Source: a virus. Taken from it: a stretch of DNA of 64,000 bases. The stretch spans positions 1 to 64,000 of IMG/VR virus record IMGVR_UViG_3300010371_000002, one strand, 5' to 3'. The first letter of the stretch is position 1, and each line of letters begins with the position of its first letter. A model generated the notes under the pieces. It worked only from the letters and a program-made list of their open reading frames with translations. It made no database searches and was not told where the DNA came from. Of this stretch, positions 40,043 through 48,068 are shown piece by piece. A program made the translations under genes and the position numbers.

Positions 40043-40636
40043 CTACGAGGGGCCGATGTATGTGGTTCGGTTCTGGGCGTAGTGGATGATCGCGCGGTGG
40101 ACGATCAGATATCCGTGGTAATAGGTCTTGCCTTCGGCGGAGATCTCCGGCCAGTTCATCGGGCCGCCGGAGATGCGCTCGCACTCCGTGAAGCCCCAGG
40201 GCTCTCCGTTGCCTTTCGGCGGCAGCGCATAGCCACCCGTCGCCGGGTTCTTCGGATACAGGGTGCGCGTGTGGCTGTTGTTGAACAGGTCGCGGAGCGT
40301 GTCGCTCACGACGCCTTCGAAGTAGGAGAATGCCTCCGGGCTGTTCCCCACCGCGATCGGCGTCTTGACCCGTATCTCCGTCATCTGCGTGAGTTCGTAC
40401 AGCCCGGTTCCTTCCGGCAAGTCTTGATCCCGCCCATGGACGATGCAGACCAGAGGTTGTCCGACCGCCTTCAGATCTCCAATCGGCACCTGTGCCGCTG
40501 AGATCTGAAGAGAAGCAGGAACCCCGGCGGCCGCGAACGTCGCGTTGATGGACGGAATCCCGTAGGTCAGGATCAGGTCCTGGAGGGCGTAGTCGAGCGC
40601 CTGCCGGAGCGGCATCATCGTTTGCGGTGCAGGCAT
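40043..40636 (-). CDS. Tail terminator-like protein
   Basis: 197 residues between the gpS-like connector and the tail tube. Begins L-R-Q-A-L-D-Y-A-L-Q-D-L-I-L-T-Y-G-I-P and has a mixed alpha/beta layout like tail completion/terminator proteins (lambda U type). Assignment relies on position more than sequence. Confidence 0.5.
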   Translation of the reverse strand: MPAPQTMMPLRQALDYALQDLILTYGIPSINATFAAAGVPASLQISAAQVPIGDLKAVGQPLVCIVHGRDQDLPEGTGLYELTQMTEIRVKTPIAVGNSPEAFSYFEGVVSDTLRDLFNNSHTRTLYPKNPATGGYALPPKGNGEPWGFTECERISGGPMNWPEISAEGKTYYHGYLIVHRAIIHYAQNRTTYIGPS

Positions 40637-40645
40637 GGGAGTGAC

Positions 40646-41170
40646 CTACGAAGGCGTGATTTCGCTGGCGCGAACCTCGATCCCCGAAGGGGCGATGCCG
40701 GTTCGCATCACGATATAATCAATGAGCCGCTTCTGAAGCTGGTCGATTTCCGCCGGGACGAGCGCCACGAGGATGCGCTGTGGAACCCAGGAATCGGATG
40801 AGGGATTGTCATGGACCGCTGCATAGGGCGCGAAATCCAGATTGATTCCCGTCGTTACGGAATTCGCGGTGAGCAGGATCGTCTCGCCCACCTCGGAGGC
40901 CAGTCGCCCGGTCCGCACGAGGGTTTCGTCCCCGAACCCGAGACGGTCTTTCTCCCGCTGCGTTTTGGGTGTCACGGCTGCCCAGGGCACGCCGAAGGTC
41001 TGCCCTTTGTCCTCGAAGTTGCGCTGCTGCCACTGGGCCATGTCAAGCCCCATGAGATCCAGGATCGGCGAGAAGTCCTCCCCCAGGAATTCACAGAGCG
41101 GCCCGAGATCGCCCTCCGGGATCAGGTCCGGCGTCGCATAGATCGAGAACACAACCGATTGAGCAGGCAT
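40646..41170 (-). CDS. Phage virion morphogenesis protein (gpS/tail completion-like)
   Basis: 174 residues. The segment F-G-V-P-W-A-A-V-T-P-K-T-Q-R-E-K ... L-V-R-T-G-R-L-A-S-E-V ... Y-A-A-V-H-D-N-P ... V-P-Q-R follows the pattern of the phage virion morphogenesis (tail completion) family: W-x-x-L-x-P-x-T, a T-G-x-L helix, then A-x-x-H. It joins head and tail. Confidence 0.7.
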   Translation of the reverse strand: MPAQSVVFSIYATPDLIPEGDLGPLCEFLGEDFSPILDLMGLDMAQWQQRNFEDKGQTFGVPWAAVTPKTQREKDRLGFGDETLVRTGRLASEVGETILLTANSVTTGINLDFAPYAAVHDNPSSDSWVPQRILVALVPAEIDQLQKRLIDYIVMRTGIAPSGIEVRASEITPS

Positions 41171-41173
41171 ACA

Positions 41174-41557
41174 CTACTCCGGTAAGGGATTTGCCTCGAT
41201 GGTGACCGGATTGTCTTCGGGGGTGTCCGGTGGCTTGGGTTGTGGCGCTTCCGGCAGTGGAATCTCGGATGCTTGCTGCACAGATGGTTTGGTCACAACA
41301 ATTCCACTCTCTGCCTCAATTTGCTCAAGTGTTTTAAGCTCTGAGTGGTCGAGACGGTTGCCATTTGGATCGGTGAGGGGTTGGCGTGGGTAGCCGATCG
41401 GGAAGCGGCACCGGGGGCATTCGCCCGTGGACTTCACCTCGGGGGCATATTCGGGCGTGACCTCCCGTCCGTCGGGGCCGACCACGTTTGTTCGCGAGGG
41501 CATTGCGGAGCCGTTGTGGTTGTATCCGCAGTTCGCGCACTGTTTTGTAAGGTCCAT
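41174..41557 (-). CDS. Hypothetical zinc-ribbon protein in connector region
   Basis: 127 residues, AGGAG upstream. C-x2-C near the N-terminus and C-x2-C about 27 residues later form one ribbon; the C-terminal half is Pro/Glu-rich and probably disordered. Lies between two connector genes. Unknown function. Confidence 0.5.
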   Translation of the reverse strand: MDLTKQCANCGYNHNGSAMPSRTNVVGPDGREVTPEYAPEVKSTGECPRCRFPIGYPRQPLTDPNGNRLDHSELKTLEQIEAESGIVVTKPSVQQASEIPLPEAPQPKPPDTPEDNPVTIEANPLPE

Positions 41558-41567
41558 GCTCTCGCTC

Positions 41568-41990
41568 CTATGTCTGGGGAATATCGGGTGGCCGGAAACT
41601 GGGGCGCGTTCCGTCCGGGTTGGCCGTCGCGGTTGCGGACTGAGGCTCGCGATAGCAGCACATCCGCTGCATGGCCCCCTGGTTCTGGATCATCTCCCGG
41701 TAAGTACGGGCGATTATATAGACTGTGCCCTGCCTCGTCAGCGTCTGGTTCTCCACCGGAACCGCCTTGAGAAAACTGGGCGGCACATCCACGATAATCG
41801 GGTCTGCGTTCGCCGCATTGACAAGCCCTTCGGGAACCCATGGCGGCACGCTCGTGATCCCGACAGCCGTGACGTTCGCATACGCGACGGTCCCGTCCGG
41901 GAGGGTGACTTGTTCCCCATACTGCTTCACGGTGTTCGCAATAATGTCCGCGAATCCGATCCCGCGCGTACTCGCCCCTCGCTGCCTCAT
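41568..41990 (-). CDS. Head-tail connector/head closure protein
   Basis: 140 residues. The I-I-A-N-T-V-K-Q-Y-G-E-Q-V-T-L-P-D-G start and the following beta segments match the layout of head closure or stopper proteins (gp16/FII type) found at this position. Ends Pro-rich. Medium confidence from synteny. Confidence 0.55.
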   Translation of the reverse strand: MRQRGASTRGIGFADIIANTVKQYGEQVTLPDGTVAYANVTAVGITSVPPWVPEGLVNAANADPIIVDVPPSFLKAVPVENQTLTRQGTVYIIARTYREMIQNQGAMQRMCCYREPQSATATANPDGTRPSFRPPDIPQT

Positions 41991-42008
41991 GGATAGCCTC
42001 GCAAATCA

Positions 42009-42407
42009 CTACCACACGGTCATGTTGCCGGGGTTGTTGCCGTTGCCGGTCGCAGGGGTGAACATCTGATCCGGCGGGTTTATGACCGGCTGATAGGGGC
42101 ACTTCGACCGCAAATCGGACGCCTGGGCGCGGTACTGGGCCGCGAGTTCGGAGGTCGTGACGCCAAGGCTCTGGGTCTTCACGATGAGCGCCAGCCGCAC
42201 GGCATCGGAAGCCAGTGCCTCCAGACCCATCGCCGCCGCCAGCATCGGCGTGTTGCCCGCGATCCCGAGGAAATACTGAATCTCGGCATCGGTGAACGTC
42301 GCGGTGTTTTGCCCGTCATCCGTCAGGTCGTCCACGTCGGTATCGGCGAGATGGAGACGGGTCTGTCCAGTGGTCGTGGTCAAATCGTAGGTGTAGATGG
42401 CAGTCAT
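42009..42407 (-). CDS. Head-tail adaptor (gp6-like)
   Basis: 132 residues from the ATG at 42407. It reads Y-D-L-T-T-T-T-G-Q-T-R-L-H-L-A-D-T-D followed by F-T-D-A-E-I-Q-Y-F-L and A-A-A-M-G-L-E-A-L-A-S-D-A, the helical pattern of gp6/head-tail connector proteins that form a ring under the portal. Confidence 0.65.
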   Translation of the reverse strand: MTAIYTYDLTTTTGQTRLHLADTDVDDLTDDGQNTATFTDAEIQYFLGIAGNTPMLAAAMGLEALASDAVRLALIVKTQSLGVTTSELAAQYRAQASDLRSKCPYQPVINPPDQMFTPATGNGNNPGNMTVW

Positions 42408-42417
42408 CGCGCGCCTC

Positions 42418-42906
42418 CTATCCGGTCCGGGATTCGGCAACGCCAGGAATGACCGTTACCTTCGTGGTGTCCTGGATCGTCGGCGTCTGCCGGCCGGTCG
42501 CAAGGTTCTCGATGTTGCCGCCCCGGGTGCGGAACTGTCCGGCATCGAAGAATGCGTGCCAACTGGAGATGTGGTACCGCCAGAGCGTGTGCTTGGGATC
42601 GTGCTTCATCTCGGAATGGATGCCGGGGAAAAAGCCGACGGGTACGTTATAGGGATCGTAAGGCTGGTAGATCTCCGCGCGGCTGATCCGGTCCGGCATA
42701 ATCGGCATGTAGAACGCCTTGTCGTCCCCCTGCGCGATCATCCAGCGGTCATCGCCGCAGAGCACAGAACAGATGTCCTGCGCGATCACCAGATGGTCGC
42801 AGACCACGAGTTTTCCGTCCACCATCAGCGGGATCGGGGTGTCATCGCCCGTTTTGTACCAGACGATGATGCAGTAACCCTTGACGGTCTCTTTTGTCTC
42901 GAACAT
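42418..42906 (-). CDS. Hypothetical protein between capsid and adaptor
   Basis: 162 residues from the ATG at 42906. Aromatic- and His-rich (W-R-Y-H-I-S-S-W-H-A-F-F), alpha/beta. No family recognised. Its position after the capsid gene suggests a head-associated protein. Confidence 0.5.
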   Translation of the reverse strand: MFETKETVKGYCIIVWYKTGDDTPIPLMVDGKLVVCDHLVIAQDICSVLCGDDRWMIAQGDDKAFYMPIMPDRISRAEIYQPYDPYNVPVGFFPGIHSEMKHDPKHTLWRYHISSWHAFFDAGQFRTRGGNIENLATGRQTPTIQDTTKVTVIPGVAESRTG

Positions 42907-42947
42907 ACATGGCCTCGCGAGCAGAGATTTCAACTGGTCAAAGTATC

Positions 42948-42984
42948 AGGGAGGCTGACGCAGCAATCGCCACACAGCCTCCCT
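42948..42984 (-). terminator. Hairpin after the capsid gene
   Basis: A perfect 10-bp stem AGGGAGGCTG (42948-42957) with 42975-42984 and a 17-base loop, located 33 bases past the capsid gene stop. It may tune down expression of genes after the capsid. Confidence 0.6.
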
Positions 42985-43016
42985 AGTGAAGCACGGAGTT
43001 CCTAGTCCAATGGAAC

Positions 43017-44045
43017 TTAGATGGAGGTTCCGCTGATCAGGTAAGCACCGACGATCTTGCCGGTGGACGGGGCATCGACCGCGACGGCCTTGGCAGTCCT
43101 CATGCAAGATGCCTCGATGAACTGGCCCTTGCGGTCCTCGTTGCGGTACCGGCGCACCTGGAAGCCGCGCACGCCCGTGGTGTCGTCCGGAGCCTCGAAG
43201 GTGCGGAAGCCGTGGACGGTGCGCGGGCCGACGCCGACGCTGCGGTAGAACACGACCGCGAGCGCCTGCCCCTGGTCGTCCACCCACATGTTGTTCGTCG
43301 TCACGGCCGCGCCTTCCGCCGCCGTGTTGTACTGCTGGTTCCCTTCCAGGACCGTACAGCCGCGAAGGTTGCGCACCAGACCGCTTTCGCTCAGTCCCTC
43401 CGGGTTGGTGAACTTATACAGGTCCTTGTAGTCCGGGTGGTCGGCGAGCGTGAGGGCGCTGTCCAGGGTGAGCAGAATGTAGTTCGCTTCCCGGTAGACA
43501 CCCTTGCGGACCGCGATGCGCCCGTCCCGGATGTTCGAGAACGGATGGGAGTTCGCGGAGGCGTACGAGAGCCAGGAGGTTCCCGTGCTGCCGGTGGTGA
43601 GCTGGGCCGTGTAGCCGCTCGCATACCCGGAGCGCGTCCCGACGATGGTCGCCGTGAACTTCTCGTAGTCGAGTTTGATGCGCTCGGTCACGAGATAGGT
43701 GGCGTCGATGTCGGGCTGCAGCGGGCTGTCCGCGATGGCGATTTCCGCGTCCGTCACGAGATCGCGCAGGGCGAACTCCTCCGTGTAGTAGGAGTCCGTG
43801 GAGAGCGTGAAGTCGATCTCGGCCGCTTCGGTTTTTGGCCGCCGGATGGACCGGGGCCGGTTATTGGCGTCCAGTCCGCTGGTCGAGAGGAACGTCGCCC
43901 GGTCGTACACGAAGTACTTGTTGGAGCGCACGTCCACCGGCAGCGGCGGGGCCACGACATCCGCAATCAGGGAGTCGTTCATGTAGGCGATCGAGACCTC
44001 GGTGAGAGCGCGATCGATGTGGAGACTTGTCAGCGCAGGCATCAT
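43017..44045 (-). CDS. Major capsid protein
   Basis: 342 residues, AGGAGGG before ATG. S-I-A-Y-M-N-D-S-L-I-A-D-V-V-A-P-P-L-P-V and the following S-N-K-Y-F-V-Y, plus a long helical/beta body ending G-A-Y-L-I-S-G-T, match the HK97-fold capsid proteins of the lambda E-like type. It follows the cement gene, as expected. Confidence 0.8.
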   Translation of the reverse strand: MMPALTSLHIDRALTEVSIAYMNDSLIADVVAPPLPVDVRSNKYFVYDRATFLSTSGLDANNRPRSIRRPKTEAAEIDFTLSTDSYYTEEFALRDLVTDAEIAIADSPLQPDIDATYLVTERIKLDYEKFTATIVGTRSGYASGYTAQLTTGSTGTSWLSYASANSHPFSNIRDGRIAVRKGVYREANYILLTLDSALTLADHPDYKDLYKFTNPEGLSESGLVRNLRGCTVLEGNQQYNTAAEGAAVTTNNMWVDDQGQALAVVFYRSVGVGPRTVHGFRTFEAPDDTTGVRGFQVRRYRNEDRKGQFIEASCMRTAKAVAVDAPSTGKIVGAYLISGTSI

Positions 44046-44054
44046 GCCCTCCTT

Positions 44055-44453
44055 TTACAGCCGGGTCAGTTCCGGGTTGATCAGTACGTCCACCAGATTG
44101 CCCGACGTGGCGTTCGTCACCGCCGTCCCGACCACCTGGGCCACGATCGCCCCCGTGGTATTGGGCACGATCGGGACAGCCTGCCCGATGGCGTTCGAGG
44201 CGACTTGCTGGCCTGCCGTGATGGTTGCGCCCGCGATGATCTGGCAGATATCATCGATCTGGACCGCGACGTTGCCGTCCGAGTCCGAGGGTTCGCCGGT
44301 GACACCGGCGAACGGCTGGGCGTTCGCGGTCGAGAGCGCCACGGCTCCCTGGTTCACCGTCGAAACGATGACGATCAGGTTCGCGCCGACGGGCGTGGTG
44401 GGCGCTCCGTCAACCGTGAATGTCCGGCGTCGGCCGGTATGCTGATAGGCCAT
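44055..44453 (-). CDS. Capsid decoration/cement protein
   Basis: 132 residues, directly upstream of the capsid gene. All-beta, rich in V/T/A with repeated G-x-x-V-x-x turns, as in DUF2190/head decoration proteins. Starts as the head fusion gene ends (shared base at 44453). Confidence 0.65.
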   Translation of the reverse strand: MAYQHTGRRRTFTVDGAPTTPVGANLIVIVSTVNQGAVALSTANAQPFAGVTGEPSDSDGNVAVQIDDICQIIAGATITAGQQVASNAIGQAVPIVPNTTGAIVAQVVGTAVTNATSGNLVDVLINPELTRL

Positions 44454-45076
44454 TATTTTCCTCCTGCCACCGGCGCGCTGGCGCGGTACGCCGCCGCCTT
44501 ATCGGGATGCTCGCGCGAAACGATTTCGAGCGCCTTACCGAACGTGATGTTGTCCTTCTTGGCGCGGTCCCGCGCGAAGGTGATGATCTCCGCGTCATCG
44601 GCACCGTTTTGGGTGCCGCGCGGAACTCGTGTGGACTGGAAGCCCACGAGCGCCGCGATGGGCTCCCGGTCCTGGTACAGAGGCCGGATGTGGGCGTCGA
44701 AGAACGCCGGTTCCACTTCCCCAAGCTTCTTCGTCAGCGATTCCGCCTCGTGCGAGGTGATGCGGAACTCATCCGCCATGGACTTGATCCAGGCGCTGTT
44801 CTGCGCGAAATGCGCCGCTTTCGCCTGCTCGGCCTGCTTCGTCTGCTCGGCGGAAAAGTCGGTTTTGAGCGCGACATTCTCTTCCCGAAGTTTTGCGAGT
44901 TCGACTTTCAGTGAACTGAACTCGGCCTTGTCGGCCTCACTGAGACCACCACCGGTCGTGGTCGCCCCTGCATCGGCTTCCTTGGTCGCTTCCGCGAAGA
45001 CGGCTACGACCTGCTCTTCCGTCGCGTCGTCCGGCAGCTTCTTGAACTTTGCGGCGATTGTCTGCCACACATTCAT
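44453..45076 (-). CDS. Scaffold from internal start (Z-like)
   Basis: A nested start at ATG 45076 with the strong site GGAGAAAAAA gives a 207-residue product in the same frame as the head fusion. It is mostly coiled-coil (A-E-F-S-S-L-K-V-E-L-A-K-L-R-E-E-N) and helical. Mu makes its scaffold Z from an internal start of I in the same way. Confidence 0.6.
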   Translation of the reverse strand: MNVWQTIAAKFKKLPDDATEEQVVAVFAEATKEADAGATTTGGGLSEADKAEFSSLKVELAKLREENVALKTDFSAEQTKQAEQAKAAHFAQNSAWIKSMADEFRITSHEAESLTKKLGEVEPAFFDAHIRPLYQDREPIAALVGFQSTRVPRGTQNGADDAEIITFARDRAKKDNITFGKALEIVSREHPDKAAAYRASAPVAGGK

Positions 45077-46315
45077 TTTTTTCTCCTTGCCGGACCTGTC
45101 GGCCGACATCATCGCGGGCAGGCTCGTCATCGAAGCTTGATGAGCGAGCGGGTGCCCAATGGCGAGTTTGCTCATGTACGCATCGCAGTCCGCGCCCATT
45201 TTGGCCGCGTTATCGTGATGCTTCTGGATCTCCCGCAAGAGTTCGGGAGTGATGAAGTCGGCCCGCCCCTCGACTTCCCGGGGCGTACCGAACATCGATT
45301 TTCCGGGGCAGTGCGCCCCCTGGCTGCACGCGAAGTCGTGTACGACCTGGTGCGGATTGCTGTAGTAGCCGCTGGTGTCGCCCATAAGGACCTTCCCTTG
45401 AGTCGTGGGTGGACCGCCGGACTGCCCGGATTTGAACCCGGCCGCCTCGGCGGCGTTGAAGGCCGCCATGAGCGCGGCCCCGGTGATGCGCGGATGCTCA
45501 ACGAGGGCGAGCCCCGTGAGCTTCTTCGAGGTCCGGTCCCATTCGCACGAGACGGGCTTGTCCTCGGGGAGCTGGCTGTCCAGCCACTTCGGGATCTTGA
45601 CGGTGCCGAAGAGCTTCTTGCCATCGGTCCGGGCGTCGATGACGTCGCCCAGCTTCCCGTCGAGCATCGTGGGGACATGCTCCAGGTCGATCGGCACCGG
45701 CGCGAAGTCCTGAACGGCCTGGTTCATCTCGGCCGTGTTCAGCGAGAACTTCTTATCGGGATAATCACCGACTTCGAACAGGAAGGAGTTCGGATAGTAG
45801 ACGTAATCGCCGTCCTCGAACCGGCTTCCTTGATTTGCAGTGAGGCTGAATGCCGCCATCTTGGCCTTCCTCTTTCCGGTGTAGCCTTTCGGCATCACCG
45901 CCGAATCGTCGTCTCCGTCATCGTCCGGCAGCCACGGCGCGACGATCTCGGGATCATGGAACTGATCCGCCATGCGCTTGTAGATCTTCTCAAGGTCCTC
46001 TTCGGCGGATTTCCGGGACGCCGCCGGGAGATCGGTCTGCTTCAGGCGGGCGGCGGCGTTGAAGGCCCCGTGCGGGATGATCGTGAGCTTCCCGCCCACG
46101 ATATCGGCAATCGGCAGCTTGTAGCTGGTGAAGAGCTTGGGGTCGCCCGCGCAGGCAAGGAACGCCTTGCCGAAGTTGCCTGTCGGCTCCTTGTCGGAGC
46201 CCGTGTGGTCCCGGACGCGCTTTGCCGCCGCCCCGGCGTCCCAGGGATGATCGCGCGGCGCGATGGGAAGCGAAATATCGCCCACCTTGAAGTGAACATG
46301 GGCTGGCTGTGGCAT
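44453..46315 (-). CDS. Protease-scaffold from internal start (I-like)
   Basis: ATG 46315 has AGGAG five bases before it, inside the fusion frame at residue 560. The product (620 residues) would carry a head-associated domain (D-H-P-W-D-A-G-A-A-A ... Y-K-L-P-I-A-D), the I-type protease (about fusion residues 711-860) and the scaffold. This suggests that separate protease is made as well as the fusion. Further possible internal starts lie at fusion residues 712 and 870. Confidence 0.5.
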   Translation of the reverse strand: MPQPAHVHFKVGDISLPIAPRDHPWDAGAAAKRVRDHTGSDKEPTGNFGKAFLACAGDPKLFTSYKLPIADIVGGKLTIIPHGAFNAAARLKQTDLPAASRKSAEEDLEKIYKRMADQFHDPEIVAPWLPDDDGDDDSAVMPKGYTGKRKAKMAAFSLTANQGSRFEDGDYVYYPNSFLFEVGDYPDKKFSLNTAEMNQAVQDFAPVPIDLEHVPTMLDGKLGDVIDARTDGKKLFGTVKIPKWLDSQLPEDKPVSCEWDRTSKKLTGLALVEHPRITGAALMAAFNAAEAAGFKSGQSGGPPTTQGKVLMGDTSGYYSNPHQVVHDFACSQGAHCPGKSMFGTPREVEGRADFITPELLREIQKHHDNAAKMGADCDAYMSKLAIGHPLAHQASMTSLPAMMSADRSGKEKKMNVWQTIAAKFKKLPDDATEEQVVAVFAEATKEADAGATTTGGGLSEADKAEFSSLKVELAKLREENVALKTDFSAEQTKQAEQAKAAHFAQNSAWIKSMADEFRITSHEAESLTKKLGEVEPAFFDAHIRPLYQDREPIAALVGFQSTRVPRGTQNGADDAEIITFARDRAKKDNITFGKALEIVSREHPDKAAAYRASAPVAGGK

Positions 46316-47992
46316 GGCGTCTCCTTTCAAGGGGATCACGAAGCGCCGCCCGCGCGCGTCCGAGAAGGTGATCTCGTCCACGGAATGCTCCGTGCCGATC
46401 AGGGAATCGTTTCCGGCGAACTTCGCGCCCTGGCCAGCCTTCACGTAGGCCACCGTCACATGCGGGCGGTAATCCGGGAACGTGACCGTGGTGTCGCAGC
46501 CGCTTCGGATCTTCTGGTGGAGCGCGTGCAGGTCCGGGCTGTGGACATCAAACTTCACGACATCATCGCGCCCGTCCTTGCCCTCGAACACGCTCGTGGG
46601 ACCGAACCGCAGCGTGACTGGCCCATGATCCTTCACAGCCGCCGCCACGGCATGCGGATCGAACGTATGGAGTCCGTAGCAGACCGTGCAGTGCGGCGTG
46701 TCCTCGCGGCCATCCTCGCCCATGTCAGCATCGGGGATGGATGCCGCAAACCCCGTCACGAGATCCGCGAGAGCGGGCGGAAGGTCGATCTGCGTGGACG
46801 CGAAGGTGTGCCGGAAGTCGCTCGCCCCGAGCCGTGCGGCCATCGCTCCACATTTCGGGCAGACATTGTAACGCCCTCGAACGTTGTCTTCTGTTTCAAA
46901 TTCGTGTCGGCAGTTCGTGCAGGCGAACGAGTACCGATGGGGTTTCTCCTCGCCCGTCGGCTTGTCGATGTGAAGCGACCCCAGATCCGTGAAAGATGCT
47001 TTTTCAGAATCATCGGGGGCAACTTCCAGGAAGCACTGGCAGCGAAAGCCGTGGCACGCGAGATCGAAGCTCTGCGGGTAGAGTCCGGTGGCCGCGAAGT
47101 CCTCGGCCGGCATCGGGCCAAGAGACGCCATCTCCAGGCAGTCGCGGCAGGATTCCTTCGTCGCCCCGATCCGCCAGATGATGGACTGCCCACTCTCCAC
47201 CGCGCCCGCGACCAATCCCGCCCAGTACTGCGACAGAATCGCGTTGCAATACAGCGTCACACGCCGCCGAACCGTATCATCCGAAAGTGGAGAGGGTTGC
47301 GACTGAGAAGTTTGATCTGATCCCTGCTCCGCAGCCGAATTAGCGTCCGCATTCTCGCGCGAGATATGAGCGGCATTGGCGAATAAGCGTAGTGCGTCAG
47401 CCTGAGTGTCTACAAATGGCTTTGTTGCGTCTTCTGGCGATGAAGCAGATCCCACGGGTGCTGCGGCGGTAAATCCTTCCTGGTAGGCTTCCTGGGCGTT
47501 CTTTTCGATACCGTCGATGGCTTCGGTGATCTCCGAACTCTCGGCGGATGTCACGGCCCCGTAGAGCAACAGCCAGAGCAGAATCAACCCATGGTGCAGG
47601 TTCGCGCTCATCCAGTGCGGCCGCCATGTCCACCCGTCAGGCGCGGAGGAATCGGCGCTGAACTGCCCCGGATGATCCGCTTCGAGCATCTGGCTCCAGA
47701 GTCTGGCGAACCAGGCGCGGCCAGCTTGCCCACCCCAGAGCAGGGCCGACACGTAGCCGGGGCTGTCATGGGGCAGATCGAGGAACCGGCGATTGCGGAG
47801 CCAGAACCGATGCGCCTTGCGTGCCTTGTCAGGGCTGACCGTTCCTCCTGTGGCGATTCGGTGCGCCCATGCGATGGTTCCGGCTTCCAGGCCGTCGCCG
47901 CCATGCCCCGCATCCACCATCCCGGCCCCCGTTCGGCATGCGTCCTGCACGGCTTTCGGTGGCTTGAAGTCGATGTGGACGTAATTGGACAT
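44453..47992 (-). CDS. Giant head fusion: F-like + zinc ribbon + 2H phosphoesterase + protease + scaffold
   Basis: 1179 residues. In order: a minor-head N-terminal domain (about 1-130, with A-L-L-W-G-G), Mu F-like head morphogenesis (about 235-325, W-R-I-G-A-T-K-E-S-C-R-D-C), a zinc ribbon (C358, C361, C378, C381), a 2H phosphoesterase domain (about 397-556) with the two His-x-Thr motifs H434-C-T-V and H511-V-T-V, a linker domain, an I-like protease (about 711-860), a small Cys domain (about 870-960) and a coiled-coil scaffold (973-1179). These are separate genes in most phages. No ribosome-binding site precedes ATG 47992. Confidence 0.75.
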   Translation of the reverse strand: MSNYVHIDFKPPKAVQDACRTGAGMVDAGHGGDGLEAGTIAWAHRIATGGTVSPDKARKAHRFWLRNRRFLDLPHDSPGYVSALLWGGQAGRAWFARLWSQMLEADHPGQFSADSSAPDGWTWRPHWMSANLHHGLILLWLLLYGAVTSAESSEITEAIDGIEKNAQEAYQEGFTAAAPVGSASSPEDATKPFVDTQADALRLFANAAHISRENADANSAAEQGSDQTSQSQPSPLSDDTVRRRVTLYCNAILSQYWAGLVAGAVESGQSIIWRIGATKESCRDCLEMASLGPMPAEDFAATGLYPQSFDLACHGFRCQCFLEVAPDDSEKASFTDLGSLHIDKPTGEEKPHRYSFACTNCRHEFETEDNVRGRYNVCPKCGAMAARLGASDFRHTFASTQIDLPPALADLVTGFAASIPDADMGEDGREDTPHCTVCYGLHTFDPHAVAAAVKDHGPVTLRFGPTSVFEGKDGRDDVVKFDVHSPDLHALHQKIRSGCDTTVTFPDYRPHVTVAYVKAGQGAKFAGNDSLIGTEHSVDEITFSDARGRRFVIPLKGDAMPQPAHVHFKVGDISLPIAPRDHPWDAGAAAKRVRDHTGSDKEPTGNFGKAFLACAGDPKLFTSYKLPIADIVGGKLTIIPHGAFNAAARLKQTDLPAASRKSAEEDLEKIYKRMADQFHDPEIVAPWLPDDDGDDDSAVMPKGYTGKRKAKMAAFSLTANQGSRFEDGDYVYYPNSFLFEVGDYPDKKFSLNTAEMNQAVQDFAPVPIDLEHVPTMLDGKLGDVIDARTDGKKLFGTVKIPKWLDSQLPEDKPVSCEWDRTSKKLTGLALVEHPRITGAALMAAFNAAEAAGFKSGQSGGPPTTQGKVLMGDTSGYYSNPHQVVHDFACSQGAHCPGKSMFGTPREVEGRADFITPELLREIQKHHDNAAKMGADCDAYMSKLAIGHPLAHQASMTSLPAMMSADRSGKEKKMNVWQTIAAKFKKLPDDATEEQVVAVFAEATKEADAGATTTGGGLSEADKAEFSSLKVELAKLREENVALKTDFSAEQTKQAEQAKAAHFAQNSAWIKSMADEFRITSHEAESLTKKLGEVEPAFFDAHIRPLYQDREPIAALVGFQSTRVPRGTQNGADDAEIITFARDRAKKDNITFGKALEIVSREHPDKAAAYRASAPVAGGK

Positions 47993-47997
47993 GGCAA

Positions 47998-48021
47998 CAA
48001 AAAAGCGCCCTCGGAGGCGCT
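47998..48021 (-). terminator. Intrinsic terminator touching the head fusion start
   Basis: On the minus strand AGCGCC...GGCGCT (48021-48016 with 48009-48004) is followed by six T, ending six bases before the fusion gene's ATG. It separates upstream leftward genes from the head fusion gene and leaves no room for a Shine-Dalgarno site. Confidence 0.7.
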
Positions 48022-48030
48022 ATCGGGTAG

Positions 48031-48036
48031 TACAAT
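48031..48036 (+). promoter_or_regulatory. -10 box for small + strand gene
   Basis: TACAAT, the same form as at 37329 and 48354. The nearest in-frame starts are at 48054 and 48069, giving a leader of at most about 25 bases. No -35 box is clear. Confidence 0.45.
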
Positions 48037-48068
48037 AGATGCAGTATTGCGAAATGGGGCGAAATTAT

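Noticed and set aside
45137-47320. Open frame of 727 codons on the plus strand
   Set aside because: Complete antisense of the head fusion gene; Arg/Val-rich composition and no start signal. GC-rich coding DNA commonly leaves the opposite frame open.
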